From the NCBI GenBank assembly GCA_903858935.1, contig CAIOKO010000180.1, positions 58,052 through 122,051 of the forward strand: DNA of 64,000 nt. The letters run 5' to 3'. Source of the DNA: an uncultured Schlesneria sp. Lineage in GTDB: Bacteria > Planctomycetota > Planctomycetia > Planctomycetales > Planctomycetaceae. The notes beneath the pieces are model-generated. The model saw nothing but the letters and a program-made list of their open reading frames with translations. It ran no database searches and was not told the origin of the DNA. A program made the position numbers and the translations under genes. The first letter of the stretch is position 1. Each line of letters begins with the position of its first letter. This document shows, piece by piece, positions 10,092-18,783 of the stretch.

Positions 10092-10624
10092 CCGCCCGGC
10101 GTCGAAAACGATGGGTGAAACACATTGTGATACTGTTCACGCAGATCTCGGCGGTGAATCTGTTCGTCGTGATCGAGTAATTCTCGAATCCAGACATCCG
10201 TCGCCTGCAGCCGAGCCGCCAGAATATGAGCTGCATTTGCACCCAGGTGATAGGCGATGGAACAATTGCTTTTCAGCAGTTGTTCGTAGGTCGCATAGGG
10301 CAATTCCGCCAGCCGAGTCGGTTCCTGGCACCACGCCTTATTGTTGTGTTCGGCGGGATGAAAAAAGGTCGTTTCACCGAAGACTTCATTGGGCCCCAAT
10401 TCGACCAGCTTGGTCTCTTCAACCGTCGTTCCGATCAGATCGATCTGGACTCGACCACTCAGCACCATGTAGAGCGACCTTAACGAGTCGCCAACGGTGA
10501 AGACGACAACCCCTTCGGCATAATCGAGCACCTTGAGGCACGAGGCGAACTTTTCCAGTTCATCCGGTTGGAACCCGGTCAGCAGCTCAAAGTTTTGCAG
10601 ATCGGCTGATGTAACGGTCGCCAT
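10064..10624 (-). CDS. Cyclic nucleotide-binding domain protein
   Basis: A 186-residue protein with one cNMP-binding (CAP-like) beta-roll over about residues 12-130. Features are FQPDELEKFASCLKVLDYAEG, GDSLRSLYMVLSGRVQI and the phosphate-binding cassette-like VFGETTFFHPAEHNN. No helix-turn-helix follows; the C-terminal helix ends at about residue 165. It therefore looks like a sensor module without a DNA-binding output, unlike CRP/FNR. GGAG precedes the ATG by seven bases. The 28-bp tail-to-tail overlap with the MMPL gene is coordinate economy and not evidence of joint function. Confidence 0.82.
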   Translation of the reverse strand: MATVTSADLQNFELLTGFQPDELEKFASCLKVLDYAEGVVVFTVGDSLRSLYMVLSGRVQIDLIGTTVEETKLVELGPNEVFGETTFFHPAEHNNKAWCQEPTRLAELPYATYEQLLKSNCSIAYHLGANAAHILAARLQATDVWIRELLDHDEQIHRRDLREQYHNVFHPSFSTPGGYVGLGGNW

Positions 10625-11146
10625 AGGATGACTCCGGTCAATAAGGATGATCTTGACGGAACGAACAACTCCGCAAAATCAGTAATGAATGACGATGAAA
10701 GGGAGAATGTCCGAGGCCCGACTGAACGGTTCACGCGAACGCCGTTTTATCATGCGAATTCCCTGCAAGTTTTGCAATTCGCCACGTCCCGTTATGCGCG
10801 GGCCTCCTCTTGTTTTCCGATTCATCACTATCACAGCATCTGCATCGCCGTGATGATGGCATTCAATCGATTTAACCATTCTGAATGAAACGAAGGGCGG
10901 CATGAGGATTTCTTAGTCCCGTTTTTAACATGTTTTTTCGTCAGCACGAGTCTAAATTTTTCGATCTATTGCAATAAAAACTCCTTGGGAAAAGGGACGT
11001 GCACCATTTCTGCAGGGGAGGCAGGATTTTGAGTTTGTGCAGTCAAAATTCGTCACCGTGTTCCTCAAGGTGTGAACTTCCGGTTATGATCAGTCACGCC
11101 GAAATGGCAATGTCTCTCCATCGTCGATTCCGTGAGACCGAACATC
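10625..11146. other. Divergent intergenic region, no gene seen
   Basis: About 520 bp between the leftward cNMP-binding gene and the rightward DUF1501 gene. It includes an AT-rich stretch near 10920-10985. I see no RNA gene, no convincing palindrome and no ORF with protein-like composition; it should contain the two promoters. Confidence 0.5.
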
Positions 11147-12625
11147 ATGACCAGCCCTTTTTTTCTTCCTCCAGCACCTGCGTTTTCCTCCCGACGAGAT
11201 TTTTTGCAGCGGGCTGGGAATGGATTTGGTTCACTGGCGCTGGCTGGGTTGCTGGCTCAGGAAGGGCGGCTCGCGCACGCAGCGACGGGTAATGGGCTCA
11301 ATCCGCTTGCACCCAGGCGCGGACATTTTCCGGGGAAGGCCAAGTCGGTCATCTGGTTGTTCATGAATGGCGGGCCGTCGCAGGTCGATACATGGGACTA
11401 TAAGCCGGAACTGGAAAAGCGGGATGGGAAAGAATTAGCGGGGTTTGACCAGACGACTGGTTTCTTTGCCGGTCAAGGTGGTCCGCTGATGAAGTCGCCC
11501 TTCAAGTTCGCACAGCATGGAGAATGCGGAGCCTGGGCCAGTGAAATCTTTCCGAAGATGTCTCATCACGTCGATAAAATGGCATTTGTCTATTCGTGCT
11601 GGACTGATTCAAACAATCATTCACCCGCGTTATTCAAGATCAATACCGGAATGGCTCGACAGGGGTTTCCCTGTGTCGGGTCGTGGGTGACTTACGGACT
11701 TGGGAGCGAGAGCCAAAACCTCCCCGCGTTCGTCGTGATGTATGACACGCTTGGACGTGGTGTCCCCAAGGGACATGCTCAGAACTGGGGTGCAGGCTTC
11801 TTGCCAAGCGTCTTCCAGGGGACTGCCTTAAAGCCTCAGGGTGATCCGATCGAGAACTTGAAACGGTCCAACGAGATGACCGACGCTCAACAGCGGTCTC
11901 AATTGGATCTCCTGGAAGCCCTCAATCGACAGCACCTTGACCGGCATTCGGCTGAAACGGAACTTGCCGCTCGGATTGAATCATTCGAGTTGGCGTATCG
12001 GATGCAGATGGCGGCTCCTGAAGCATTGGATCTGGCGAGCGAATCGGAGTCGACTCAAAAGCTTTACGGTCTGGACAATCCGAAATGTGCTCATTTTTCC
12101 AAACAATGTCTGACGGCGCGCCGGCTTGTCGAGCGAGGCGTGCGGTTCGTCCAGATCTATTCAGGCGGGATGGAGAACGAACGAAGCTGGGACGGTCACG
12201 CGAATATCGCAGGCAACCATACCGGTTTCGCTGCGGAGACTGATCAGCCAATTGCGGCGCTACTCACAGACCTCGCCGAGCGAGGAATGCTTGATGAAAC
12301 TCTGGTGATCTGGGGCGGTGAATTCGGTCGATTGCCGCTCGTACAAAAGGGAGGGACAGGCAGGGATCATAACCCGCATGCCTTTACGACCTGGTTCGCG
12401 GGTGGCGGCGTCAAAGGAGGAACACTATTCGGCGAAACCGACGAGATTGGACACAAAGCATTAATCGACCGAGTCAGCGTTAACGACCTGCATGCGACGA
12501 TTCTGAACCAGATGGGACTCAGGCACGAAGAGTTGACCTATCGCTACAACGGTCGAGATTTTCGTCTGACAGATGTCAGCGGCCGAGTAGTGACCGAGAT
12601 CCTCAAGACGGGCAAAGCCGGCTAA
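11147..12625 (+). CDS. DUF1501 protein with Tat signal (sulfatase-like fold)
   Basis: A 492-residue exported protein. I choose the ATG at 11147 over the GTG 15 bp upstream. The N-terminus carries SRRDFLQRAG plus a hydrophobic stretch (GSLALAGLLAQ), a twin-arginine signal. Family landmarks are VIWLFMNGGPSQVDTWDYKP, GVRFVQIYSGG, VIWGGEFGR and GRDHNPHAFTTWFAGGGVKGG. DUF1501 proteins are related to alkaline-phosphatase-like sulfatases and are very numerous in planctomycetes, usually paired with cytochrome/DUF1549/DUF1553 proteins. No such partner is adjacent here, but one sits at 58-61 kb. A second DUF1501 protein is at 62.5-63.9 kb. Enzymatic activity is not established. Confidence 0.92.
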   Translation: MTSPFFLPPAPAFSSRRDFLQRAGNGFGSLALAGLLAQEGRLAHAATGNGLNPLAPRRGHFPGKAKSVIWLFMNGGPSQVDTWDYKPELEKRDGKELAGFDQTTGFFAGQGGPLMKSPFKFAQHGECGAWASEIFPKMSHHVDKMAFVYSCWTDSNNHSPALFKINTGMARQGFPCVGSWVTYGLGSESQNLPAFVVMYDTLGRGVPKGHAQNWGAGFLPSVFQGTALKPQGDPIENLKRSNEMTDAQQRSQLDLLEALNRQHLDRHSAETELAARIESFELAYRMQMAAPEALDLASESESTQKLYGLDNPKCAHFSKQCLTARRLVERGVRFVQIYSGGMENERSWDGHANIAGNHTGFAAETDQPIAALLTDLAERGMLDETLVIWGGEFGRLPLVQKGGTGRDHNPHAFTTWFAGGGVKGGTLFGETDEIGHKALIDRVSVNDLHATILNQMGLRHEELTYRYNGRDFRLTDVSGRVVTEILKTGKAG

Positions 12626-12986
12626 TGGGCGTCGCACGAAGGGTTTAGAATAGACAACCGTTCGCGCGTTGATTGGGTTTAAAGAGAGGATCGGGTTTTC
12701 AAATTTCAAAATTGGTCGGTCAGTCGATTTTCATTGATAAATTGACCTGTGCGGCCAATTTTGAAATTTGAACTCCCGACCGCAGAACATAACGCGATCC
12801 ACGTTCAAGTCGCATACAATCTCGCGAAGAACACCCGTGACTCGGCGGCAGTCGTCTCACCGTTCACCGGGATCACTGGAATTATGGTCTTCACGTGGCT
12901 CCTGCGACGACTTACCCGGATGTTGGCAGTCTGCGATTTGCCGATGAATACGTTCATTGCAGGTGGAAGCCGCAGCGACGAAGTGG
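12626..12986. other. Intergenic region with long inverted repeat
   Basis: 361 bp between the 3' ends of the DUF1501 and BON-domain genes, which converge. Its one clear structure is the 18-bp inverted repeat at 12698-12772. The open frame that crosses it on the plus strand has no protein-like features. Confidence 0.5.
12698..12772. repeat. Perfect 18-bp inverted repeat, 39-nt loop
   Basis: TTCAAATTTCAAAATTGG at 12698-12715 is repeated in inverse orientation at 12755-12772, separated by 39 nt. It lies between convergent genes. It could form a large stem-loop that ends transcription on both strands, or be the ends of a small decayed mobile element. The AT-rich arms are unlike the GC-rich terminators elsewhere in the window. 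Confidence 0.75.
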
Positions 12987-13790
12987 CTAATTCGTTGAAA
13001 CGGGTTCCGGGTAAGTCAATTCGTTTTTTACCGAGCGAACGCCTGGTTCCAGCCTGGCAATGTTTTCAGCCAGCTTTGCGGCCGACTCTGACGCAACTTC
13101 ACCCTTCAGCACCAAAACACCAGCAGGTTCGGTACTCAATTTGATGCTGGGTGATTTCAGTGCTTTCATTTTGTTGAGACGAAGTTCGAGACCTGACGTT
13201 ACCGTCGGCAAATGCGGTGGCGTGTGTTCAAAGGCAATTCTTTGCCGAGGCCGAATCTGAGGACCTTGCTTAGCAGCTCCGCCGCCGACCCCCAGACCCT
13301 GCTGCTGCTGTTGATTGTTAAAATTGTTCTGGCCGTTGGCACCTCGGTTACCGCCCGCACGTCGGTTGTTTGCGCCACCCATTTGATTTGTCATCATCCC
13401 ATTCTGGCCTTGAGCCTGGGTATTACGACCAAGGAACTGTTGCTGGCCGTTGGTATTTCGACCGAGAAACCCCTGACCGTTCTGGTTGTTCATCCCGTTC
13501 ATGCCATTGGCACCGGTCTGTCCCCCCATCGCTCCGCTCAATCCGGCACCTAACCCACCGCCAAGGCCGCCAGTACCTCCCATGCCCCCACCGAGTCCGC
13601 CGCCTAAGCCTCCGCCGCCCATTCCACCACCACCACCACCTAAGCCACCACCACCGCCGCCTCCACCAAAACCGCCGCCGCCACCGGCATTGCCGCCGCC
13701 ACCACCACCTCCTCCAAACTGAGCATGGGAGATGAGCGGGCTGCCGAAACAAGCGGTCAGTACAATGATGACAAGGGTGATTCGACGCAT
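12987..13790 (-). CDS. Secreted Gly-rich protein with C-terminal BON domain
   Basis: About 267 residues. I start at the ATG ending at 13790 (MRRITL), which follows AAAGGGA at proper spacing and opens a clean signal peptide ending in SHAQF. A Gly-rich stretch of roughly 65 residues (GGGG runs with scattered L, M, N) comes next. A Gln/Asn/Gly-rich linker with repeated FLGRNT follows, then a small C-terminal BON-like domain (IKLSTEPAGVLVLKGEVASES...LEPGVRSVKNELTYPE). BON domains bind phospholipids or interact at the envelope. The low-complexity N-terminal half suggests an extended or phase-separating surface protein, which is inference. Confidence 0.78.
   Translation of the reverse strand: MRRITLVIIVLTACFGSPLISHAQFGGGGGGGGNAGGGGGFGGGGGGGGLGGGGGGMGGGGLGGGLGGGMGGTGGLGGGLGAGLSGAMGGQTGANGMNGMNNQNGQGFLGRNTNGQQQFLGRNTQAQGQNGMMTNQMGGANNRRAGGNRGANGQNNFNNQQQQQGLGVGGGAAKQGPQIRPRQRIAFEHTPPHLPTVTSGLELRLNKMKALKSPSIKLSTEPAGVLVLKGEVASESAAKLAENIARLEPGVRSVKNELTYPEPVSTN
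13555..13720. repeat. Low-complexity GGN/NCC codon tract
   Basis: A strand-asymmetric tract (C and A rich on plus, G and T rich on minus) that encodes the poly-Gly part of the BON-domain protein. It is built of irregular GGN codon runs and is a likely place for slippage between strains. Confidence 0.7.
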
Positions 13791-14304
13791 GTGGAAATCC
13801 CTTTCGGCAATAACTGCCGACGATGCCACTGGACGGGTGGCGATAAAATCAGAACCACATGATCTTCTCGACAAAAACCGAGCCAGTCAACAATTAGTTT
13901 TCCGGTCATCACGAATTCAGGTAGAAATTTGCCATAAGTCGACGTTATCGCTTGGAATTCCTGCGTAGTTTCGTGGACTTGCGGTAGATGACGTTTTGCG
14001 ATTGGTTAGCATGCGATTGTTTATTCGCAACTCGAAATGACCCCTGTGCGATAGCGATCGATACGAAAACCGAGGTGTCATTGCTCATCAACACTTTGCG
14101 ATTGGTCACAACGCGAGATCCGATGAAATCGGCTAAATGCAGCCCCCTGCTCCGCTGGCTACGGGTTATCCGCGCTTCGAAGAGCCGCGAGTTTGGCGGC
14201 AGAAATGACGTCGGCCGGGGCGTCATAATTGCACGGACGGTGCGACAAACATGGCTCGGGTTAAACGAGGAACGCCCGATCCTGCTTTGAACGCGACCGT
14301 TATT
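13791..14304. other. Intergenic region, no gene seen
   Basis: 514 bp between mtdB (upstream on the minus strand) and the BON-domain gene. A 12-bp direct repeat TTTGCGATTGGT occurs twice, near 13992 and 14094. The open frames here lack protein-like composition. The promoter of the BON-domain gene should be in the right-hand part. Confidence 0.45.
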
Positions 14305-15165
14305 CTACGACAGCGAACGCCCCAGTTCAAAAATCGCTGCGGTGTCCAGAACGCGGTCGTTCGACAGAAACAGACTATGCACGGCCGCAAGGTGGATCTT
14401 CATTTTGGTTCCGCCGACTCCGACGGCACCATAAGACAAAAAGCCGGAATGCTCTTTCGCCTTGTCCATTACTTCGACCCCTTCAATCCCTGCAGGGGAC
14501 ACGGCATTGAGATCGATCGCCAATTTCAGGGTTGAGATCCCTTTGAGCTGACTTGCGGTAATGAGTTGCGTCTTGGCCGCACCTGCGGCAACAACAAGAT
14601 CAACTCCCTGACAAGCAGTTGCGAGACCAGATTCTGATTGCGATTCGTGGGACGTCAGTTTTGCCCCGCTGACGACATGGGAGAGCATTTCGCATGTGGC
14701 GGTGGAACGATCGATTGACCGAGACGCCAATCGAACTGTTGCTCCTTGACTGAGCAAAAGTTGGGCGACACGGCAACCGACGGGACCGGTTCCGGCCAGT
14801 ACAAGTGCGGTAGTATTTGAGAGATCAAGGTGTCTAGCTGCTGCGATGACGGTGGCTGCTGCGGTGGTATTTGATCCATTCGAATCCATCATGAGCGAGA
14901 CTTTAAACGGCCCGAATAATGATTTCTTGACGGCCTTGAGCAGTGCCTCACCAGCTGCAACATTGTTTCCACCGACAAAAATCGCCGTGTTCATCAGGTC
15001 GGACGGCTTGCGGGTAAAGATCGCTCCGTGAACCAGCGTCTCGACATTGTCGGGAGTCACTCCGCCATAACTGAAGAGTTCGTCAACTCCCGCATCGACC
15101 GCGACAACTCGGTCAAAAGTGCTGGGGAGAGCGTCCGTATCGAGTTGAATGAGGATTTTTTTCAT
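14305..15165 (-). CDS. mtdB: NAD(P)-dependent methylene-H4MPT dehydrogenase
   Basis: About 286 residues, started at the internal ATG ending at 15165 (MKKILIQLD). The enzyme oxidises methylene-tetrahydromethanopterin to methenyl-H4MPT in formaldehyde oxidation. Visible features are the N-terminal substrate domain (VDELFSYGGVTPDNVETLVHGAIFTR), a Rossmann nucleotide-binding motif (LVLAGTGPVGCRVAQLLLSQGA), and the C-terminal GALSYGAVGVGGTK-like segment typical of MtdA/MtdB/MtdC. Which cofactor is used (NAD or NADP; MtdB or MtdC type) cannot be decided by eye. It lies downstream of fae on the same strand, with a strong hairpin between them. Confidence 0.85.
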   Translation of the reverse strand: MKKILIQLDTDALPSTFDRVVAVDAGVDELFSYGGVTPDNVETLVHGAIFTRKPSDLMNTAIFVGGNNVAAGEALLKAVKKSLFGPFKVSLMMDSNGSNTTAAATVIAAARHLDLSNTTALVLAGTGPVGCRVAQLLLSQGATVRLASRSIDRSTATCEMLSHVVSGAKLTSHESQSESGLATACQGVDLVVAAGAAKTQLITASQLKGISTLKLAIDLNAVSPAGIEGVEVMDKAKEHSGFLSYGAVGVGGTKMKIHLAAVHSLFLSNDRVLDTAAIFELGRSLS

Positions 15166-15190
15166 GTTGGCAATCAACCATTTTTCAAAG

Positions 15191-15239
15191 CAATAAAATA
15201 CCTTCAAGCCCACGGGATCGGCATCCCGTGGGCTTGAAG
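15191..15239 (-). terminator. Terminator between fae and mtdB
   Basis: A perfect 17-bp stem (15202-15218 with 15223-15239) and a 4-nt loop. On the minus strand it is followed by GTATTTTATTG. It sits 40 bp past the fae stop and ahead of the mtdB start, so it should end or attenuate fae transcripts before mtdB. Confidence 0.8.
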
Positions 15240-15279
15240 TTTGGTTGCATCAAGACTGATCCTGTCAGGAATTCAGTTC

Positions 15280-15777
15280 TCAAACACCGGAGAATGGGTG
15301 CTTGGCAGTATCTTTCTTGGCGGTGACTTCGTCCACGCTTGGTTCGCTCTTCATTGCACGAGCGATCGAGAGCATCGTCGCATCGTAGTTGTATTGGAAA
15401 ATCTTCTTGTCGTCGGCAGCTTCCCAGTGAATGAAGACGCCGCAAACGATACAAAGCTTTTCAGCCTGATCCTTGGGGATCACGCCGGCAGCGACCGAAT
15501 CGGCAACAGCTTTGGCCACGGCGTACTGAGCTGGGCCGAACATCTGGACAGCTTGCTTGGCACCCTTAATCGTGACCTTGGTGATCATGACCGTCGCTGG
15601 CTTAACGGCGAGGTTTGGAGTGAGAACGGCGAGAAGGTTGCTGTGACCGTGACTCTGGTTGGCCAGGGCGTTGGCGAAAGCAACGCCGACGGGGCCAGAC
15701 TTGTCACCGATCAACAGATCGATGTGGGCAATTTCATTACCTTCACCGGACAGAGCTTCACCAACGTAAAACGACAT
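15280..15777 (-). CDS. fae: Formaldehyde-activating enzyme Fae
   Basis: 165 residues, started at the ATG ending at 15777 (MSFYVGEAL), which has GAGG upstream; the longer open frame has no family match. Fae condenses formaldehyde with tetrahydromethanopterin. Family features are the active-site His in GNEIAHIDLLIG (H18), GPVGVAFANALA, and the HSNLLAVL...KPATVMITKVTIKG core. The C-terminal residues after about 145 are variable. The ATP-grasp gene diverges from it across 170 bp and mtdB follows it, so this is a tetrahydromethanopterin C1 module used for formaldehyde detoxification or oxidation. Confidence 0.95.
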   Translation of the reverse strand: MSFYVGEALSGEGNEIAHIDLLIGDKSGPVGVAFANALANQSHGHSNLLAVLTPNLAVKPATVMITKVTIKGAKQAVQMFGPAQYAVAKAVADSVAAGVIPKDQAEKLCIVCGVFIHWEAADDKKIFQYNYDATMLSIARAMKSEPSVDEVTAKKDTAKHPFSGV

Positions 15778-15947
15778 GCTGTAATCCTCTTCAAAGTAAC
15801 ATCTGGCCGACGGCTCTGTATCCTCCGTGAGTGGAGGCGAACCCGATCCGAAGAATGGATTCTTGCGACACGGTGCCACAGAATCGGACGATGTGATACC
15901 ACATTCACTCACCCCTTTTCCAGTAACTCGACAAGCGGGGAATTCTC

Positions 15948-17156
15948 TTGTCAAAACGCCGCATTCTGATTGTCGGAGGAAGTACACGCGCTGCGGCTGA
16001 TTCCGTACGCCGAGCGGGGTGGGAACCGGTCTGTGCCGATCTTTTCGCCGACATGGACCTGAGAATGTCGGCCGAGGTCATCCCTGTACAAAACTATCCA
16101 AACAGTCTTCCGGATGATGTGGCACACGTTCGCGCCGATGGCTGGTTTTATTGTGGAGCACTCGAAAATTCACCGAAAATTCTCGAACGGATTTTGAAAA
16201 AGGGAAATTTCATCGGGCCACTGCTGGGGACGTTACCCGATGGTTTAGAGATGTTACGCAATCCTGTTTGGTTGGCAAAAACGCTTTCGGAAGTTGGATT
16301 GAAGACACTTTCCATTGCTAACCAGTCCTCGCCGCCTGAACCGAACGGAACCTGGTTGCAAAAACCGCTGGCGAGTGCCGGTGGCCGGATGATTCGTATT
16401 TGGAATGAAAATGCCGCTCAAATTCCTTTCCCGGAACCACACTATTTTCAACAAATTGCGGAGGGGATTGGAGCATCGGTGATTTTTCGCATTAACGGGG
16501 GGAACATTGACTGGCTCGGTTCCGCCCGTGAGCTTGAGGCCCCGAATGAGTCAGTACCGCCAACCGCGTTCTCGTATTGTGGATCATTTGGGCCGACCGA
16601 TGATCTTCCGGCCGAGGTTAACAGGAAATTGAGAAAGATCATTCAAACTCTCGTGGAGCTTGTTCCTTCACTCAAGGGGGTTGTCGGCCTGGATTTTCGA
16701 TTTGATGGTGACGAGGTCTGGTTAGTTGAAGTCAATCCGCGTTACACGGCGTCTATTGAAGTGCTTGAACTCGCGTTCGGTCGATCATTATTAAATCCTC
16801 AGGGACACGCGGATGGTTTTGGCGACTTGTCGTTAATGCCAGGGGATCGATTGGCTTCCACTTCAAGTTTCTCTCCGCTGACGAACGATCAGAATCTGAG
16901 CCAGACACGAATTGTGGCCAAGCAGATTCTTTACGCGTCAGAATCGTTTGTCGCGCCGGATCTGCGGCAGTTTGTGCATGCGAGCGATCCATGGACGATC
17001 CCGCTGATGGCAGACGTTCCTGTTCCAGGGACATTCGTTGAACGAGGCTGGCCGATCTGCACGGTCCTGGCATCTGGGGATAACCACCCCGCGCTCGAAA
17101 CGAAACTGAAGGATCGATTGAAAGTTGTCTGGGGGCTGTTGCAGAAGCCTGCTTGA
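15948..17156 (+). CDS. ATP-grasp protein of the H4MPT C1 cluster (OrfY-like)
   Basis: 402 residues with a TTG start; CGGGGA is seven bases upstream and no other start fits. The N-terminus has a Rossmann-like strand (ILIVGGSTRAAADSVRRAGW). The centre carries ATP-grasp elements: a nucleotide-binding region (WLQKPLASAGGRMIRIW), GLDFRFDGDEVWLVEVNPRYTAS with the metal-binding E and N, and a C-terminal EVNPR-type end. It resembles the COG2232 ATP-grasp proteins found beside fae/mtd/mch genes in methylotrophs (OrfY) and thought to act in tetrahydromethanopterin synthesis. The exact ligase reaction is not known to me. Confidence 0.78.
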   Translation: MSKRRILIVGGSTRAAADSVRRAGWEPVCADLFADMDLRMSAEVIPVQNYPNSLPDDVAHVRADGWFYCGALENSPKILERILKKGNFIGPLLGTLPDGLEMLRNPVWLAKTLSEVGLKTLSIANQSSPPEPNGTWLQKPLASAGGRMIRIWNENAAQIPFPEPHYFQQIAEGIGASVIFRINGGNIDWLGSARELEAPNESVPPTAFSYCGSFGPTDDLPAEVNRKLRKIIQTLVELVPSLKGVVGLDFRFDGDEVWLVEVNPRYTASIEVLELAFGRSLLNPQGHADGFGDLSLMPGDRLASTSSFSPLTNDQNLSQTRIVAKQILYASESFVAPDLRQFVHASDPWTIPLMADVPVPGTFVERGWPICTVLASGDNHPALETKLKDRLKVVWGLLQKPA

Positions 17157-17258
17157 ACGACCGAGCCCAACCCCTTTACTCGACCCATCGACGATGGCTA
17201 TTCTGTACGGGCTTGAATCTTCCCTTGGCCCGCGCTGCCTGAATCTGGATTTGAACTT

Positions 17259-18659
17259 ATGAAATATCTCGGTCTTGCACTGCTGATGGTCAGCGGACTT
17301 TTCGCCGGTGTCGTCTCGGCTGAAGAAAATTCCGATTCCGTCAAGCCGATCAGCTTCTATCGACAGGTTCGGCCGATTCTTCAGCGGCATTGCTCAGGAT
17401 GCCACCAGCCCTCCAAGCAAGGGGGGAATCTTCAATTGATTTCTTATGATCAAGTGAAAAAAGGGGGAGACACCGGGCCGTCGTTTGTTCCAGGAAATCC
17501 CGACGAAAGTAACATCGTCAAGCTCATCTCGGGAGAAAAGCCCGAGATGCCGTTGAATAGCGACCCACTAACGGCCAAGCAAGTTGCCACGATCCGTGAC
17601 TGGATTGCTCAGGGTTCCAAGGATGATACTCCTGCTGTGGCCAAGGATGATATTTCAGCCGAGAAGCCGCCGGTCTATTCCGCATCGCCAGTCATCACCG
17701 CTCTGGCCTATTCACCAGACAGTTCGTTACTGGCAGTTTCCGGTCACCACGAAGTACTTTTGCATCAGGCCGATGGAAACGGACTCGTTGCCCGCTTGAT
17801 CGGTCGTTCGCCGAAGATTACCTCGATTCGGTTTTCACCGGACGGGACGAAGCTGGCCGCTGCAGGAGGTGCTCCTTCCTTGTTCGGCGAGATTCAGTTC
17901 TGGGACGTGGCAAAAAGGGAATTAATTCGTTCGGAAACGATTGGCTTCGACACGTTGTACGGGATCAGTTTCAATGACGACGGGACCTTACTGTCATATG
18001 GAACATTCGATAATCGGGTTCGTGCGTTGCAGGTCGCGGACGGCAAGCAGGTGATGTCGATGGATGCTCACGCGGATCTGGTGTTCGGAACAACGTTCTC
18101 ATTAAAAAATGATCATGTCATCAGCGTCAGCCGCGATATGTCAATGAAATTGACCGAACTGAAGACGTCTCAGTTTATCGACAACATTACTAGCATTACG
18201 CCAGGCGCACTGAAAGGTGGTTTGATGGCCGTTCAACGTCATCCCAAGGAGGAACAAGTCCTGATCGGCGGGGCAGACGGAGAACCAAAGCTTTACAAGA
18301 TTTTTCGAACTCAGGCCCGTCAGATTGGCGACGACTTCAACCGCCTGCGTGGCTATGCAAAACTGACAGGTCGAATCTGCAGTCTGCAATTTAACGCGGA
18401 CGGGTCAAAATTTGTCGTAGGCAGCAGCAATGCGACGACCGGAGCGGCTCGGGTTTACAAGACGGATACCGAGCAACCGATTGCGGAGCTGAAAGGGAAT
18501 TCGGCCGGAGTATTTGCGGTGGCTTTTCGTCCTGACGGTCAACAGGTGGCGACGGGGGGACTCGATGGGATTGTGCGGATCTACAATGCAGAGACGGGCG
18601 AGTTAGTCAAAGAATTTGTGCCGGTCGCAATTTCAGCGGCGGTTGCCGCGAAGCCATAG
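17259..18659 (+). CDS. Cytochrome c domain-WD40 fusion protein
   Basis: 466 residues. A signal peptide (LGLALLMVSGLFAGVVSA) is followed by a planctomycete-type cytochrome c domain (residues about 30-115) with one heme site, CSGCH, and a distal Met-containing segment near GEKPEMPLNSDPLT. The remainder is a WD40-like beta-propeller (YSPDSSLLAVSG, FSPDGTKLAAAGG, FNADGSKFVVGSS, FRPDGQQVATGG). It is therefore an exported electron-transfer module joined to a protein-binding propeller. Such fusions are common in planctomycetes and their partners are unknown. The gene follows the ATP-grasp gene by about 100 bp. Confidence 0.87.
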   Translation: MKYLGLALLMVSGLFAGVVSAEENSDSVKPISFYRQVRPILQRHCSGCHQPSKQGGNLQLISYDQVKKGGDTGPSFVPGNPDESNIVKLISGEKPEMPLNSDPLTAKQVATIRDWIAQGSKDDTPAVAKDDISAEKPPVYSASPVITALAYSPDSSLLAVSGHHEVLLHQADGNGLVARLIGRSPKITSIRFSPDGTKLAAAGGAPSLFGEIQFWDVAKRELIRSETIGFDTLYGISFNDDGTLLSYGTFDNRVRALQVADGKQVMSMDAHADLVFGTTFSLKNDHVISVSRDMSMKLTELKTSQFIDNITSITPGALKGGLMAVQRHPKEEQVLIGGADGEPKLYKIFRTQARQIGDDFNRLRGYAKLTGRICSLQFNADGSKFVVGSSNATTGAARVYKTDTEQPIAELKGNSAGVFAVAFRPDGQQVATGGLDGIVRIYNAETGELVKEFVPVAISAAVAAKP

Positions 18660-18783
18660 CCTGAGTAAATCTCCGTTGGCTGATTTAAAGTGAGAGGGCT
18701 GTTTACGGCCTTGGTGGCCTCGCATCAGGCCATTCACAAGGATGTTCTGGATCAGCGGAAGACGATCGAAAACGGATGAACCG

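Noticed and set aside
10628..10888. 86-residue open frame in the cNMP/DUF1501 gap
   Set aside because: No signal, motif or credible ribosome binding site, and composition is not protein-like; probably chance.
12749..13144. 131-residue open frame on the plus strand, overlapping the end of the BON-domain gene
   Set aside because: It starts inside the 18-bp inverted repeat and its second half is antisense to the BON domain; no family match or ribosome binding site.
13486..13722. Proline-rich open frame opposite the poly-Gly tract
   Set aside because: Antisense to the GGN codons of the secreted BON protein; the poly-Pro is only the reverse reading.
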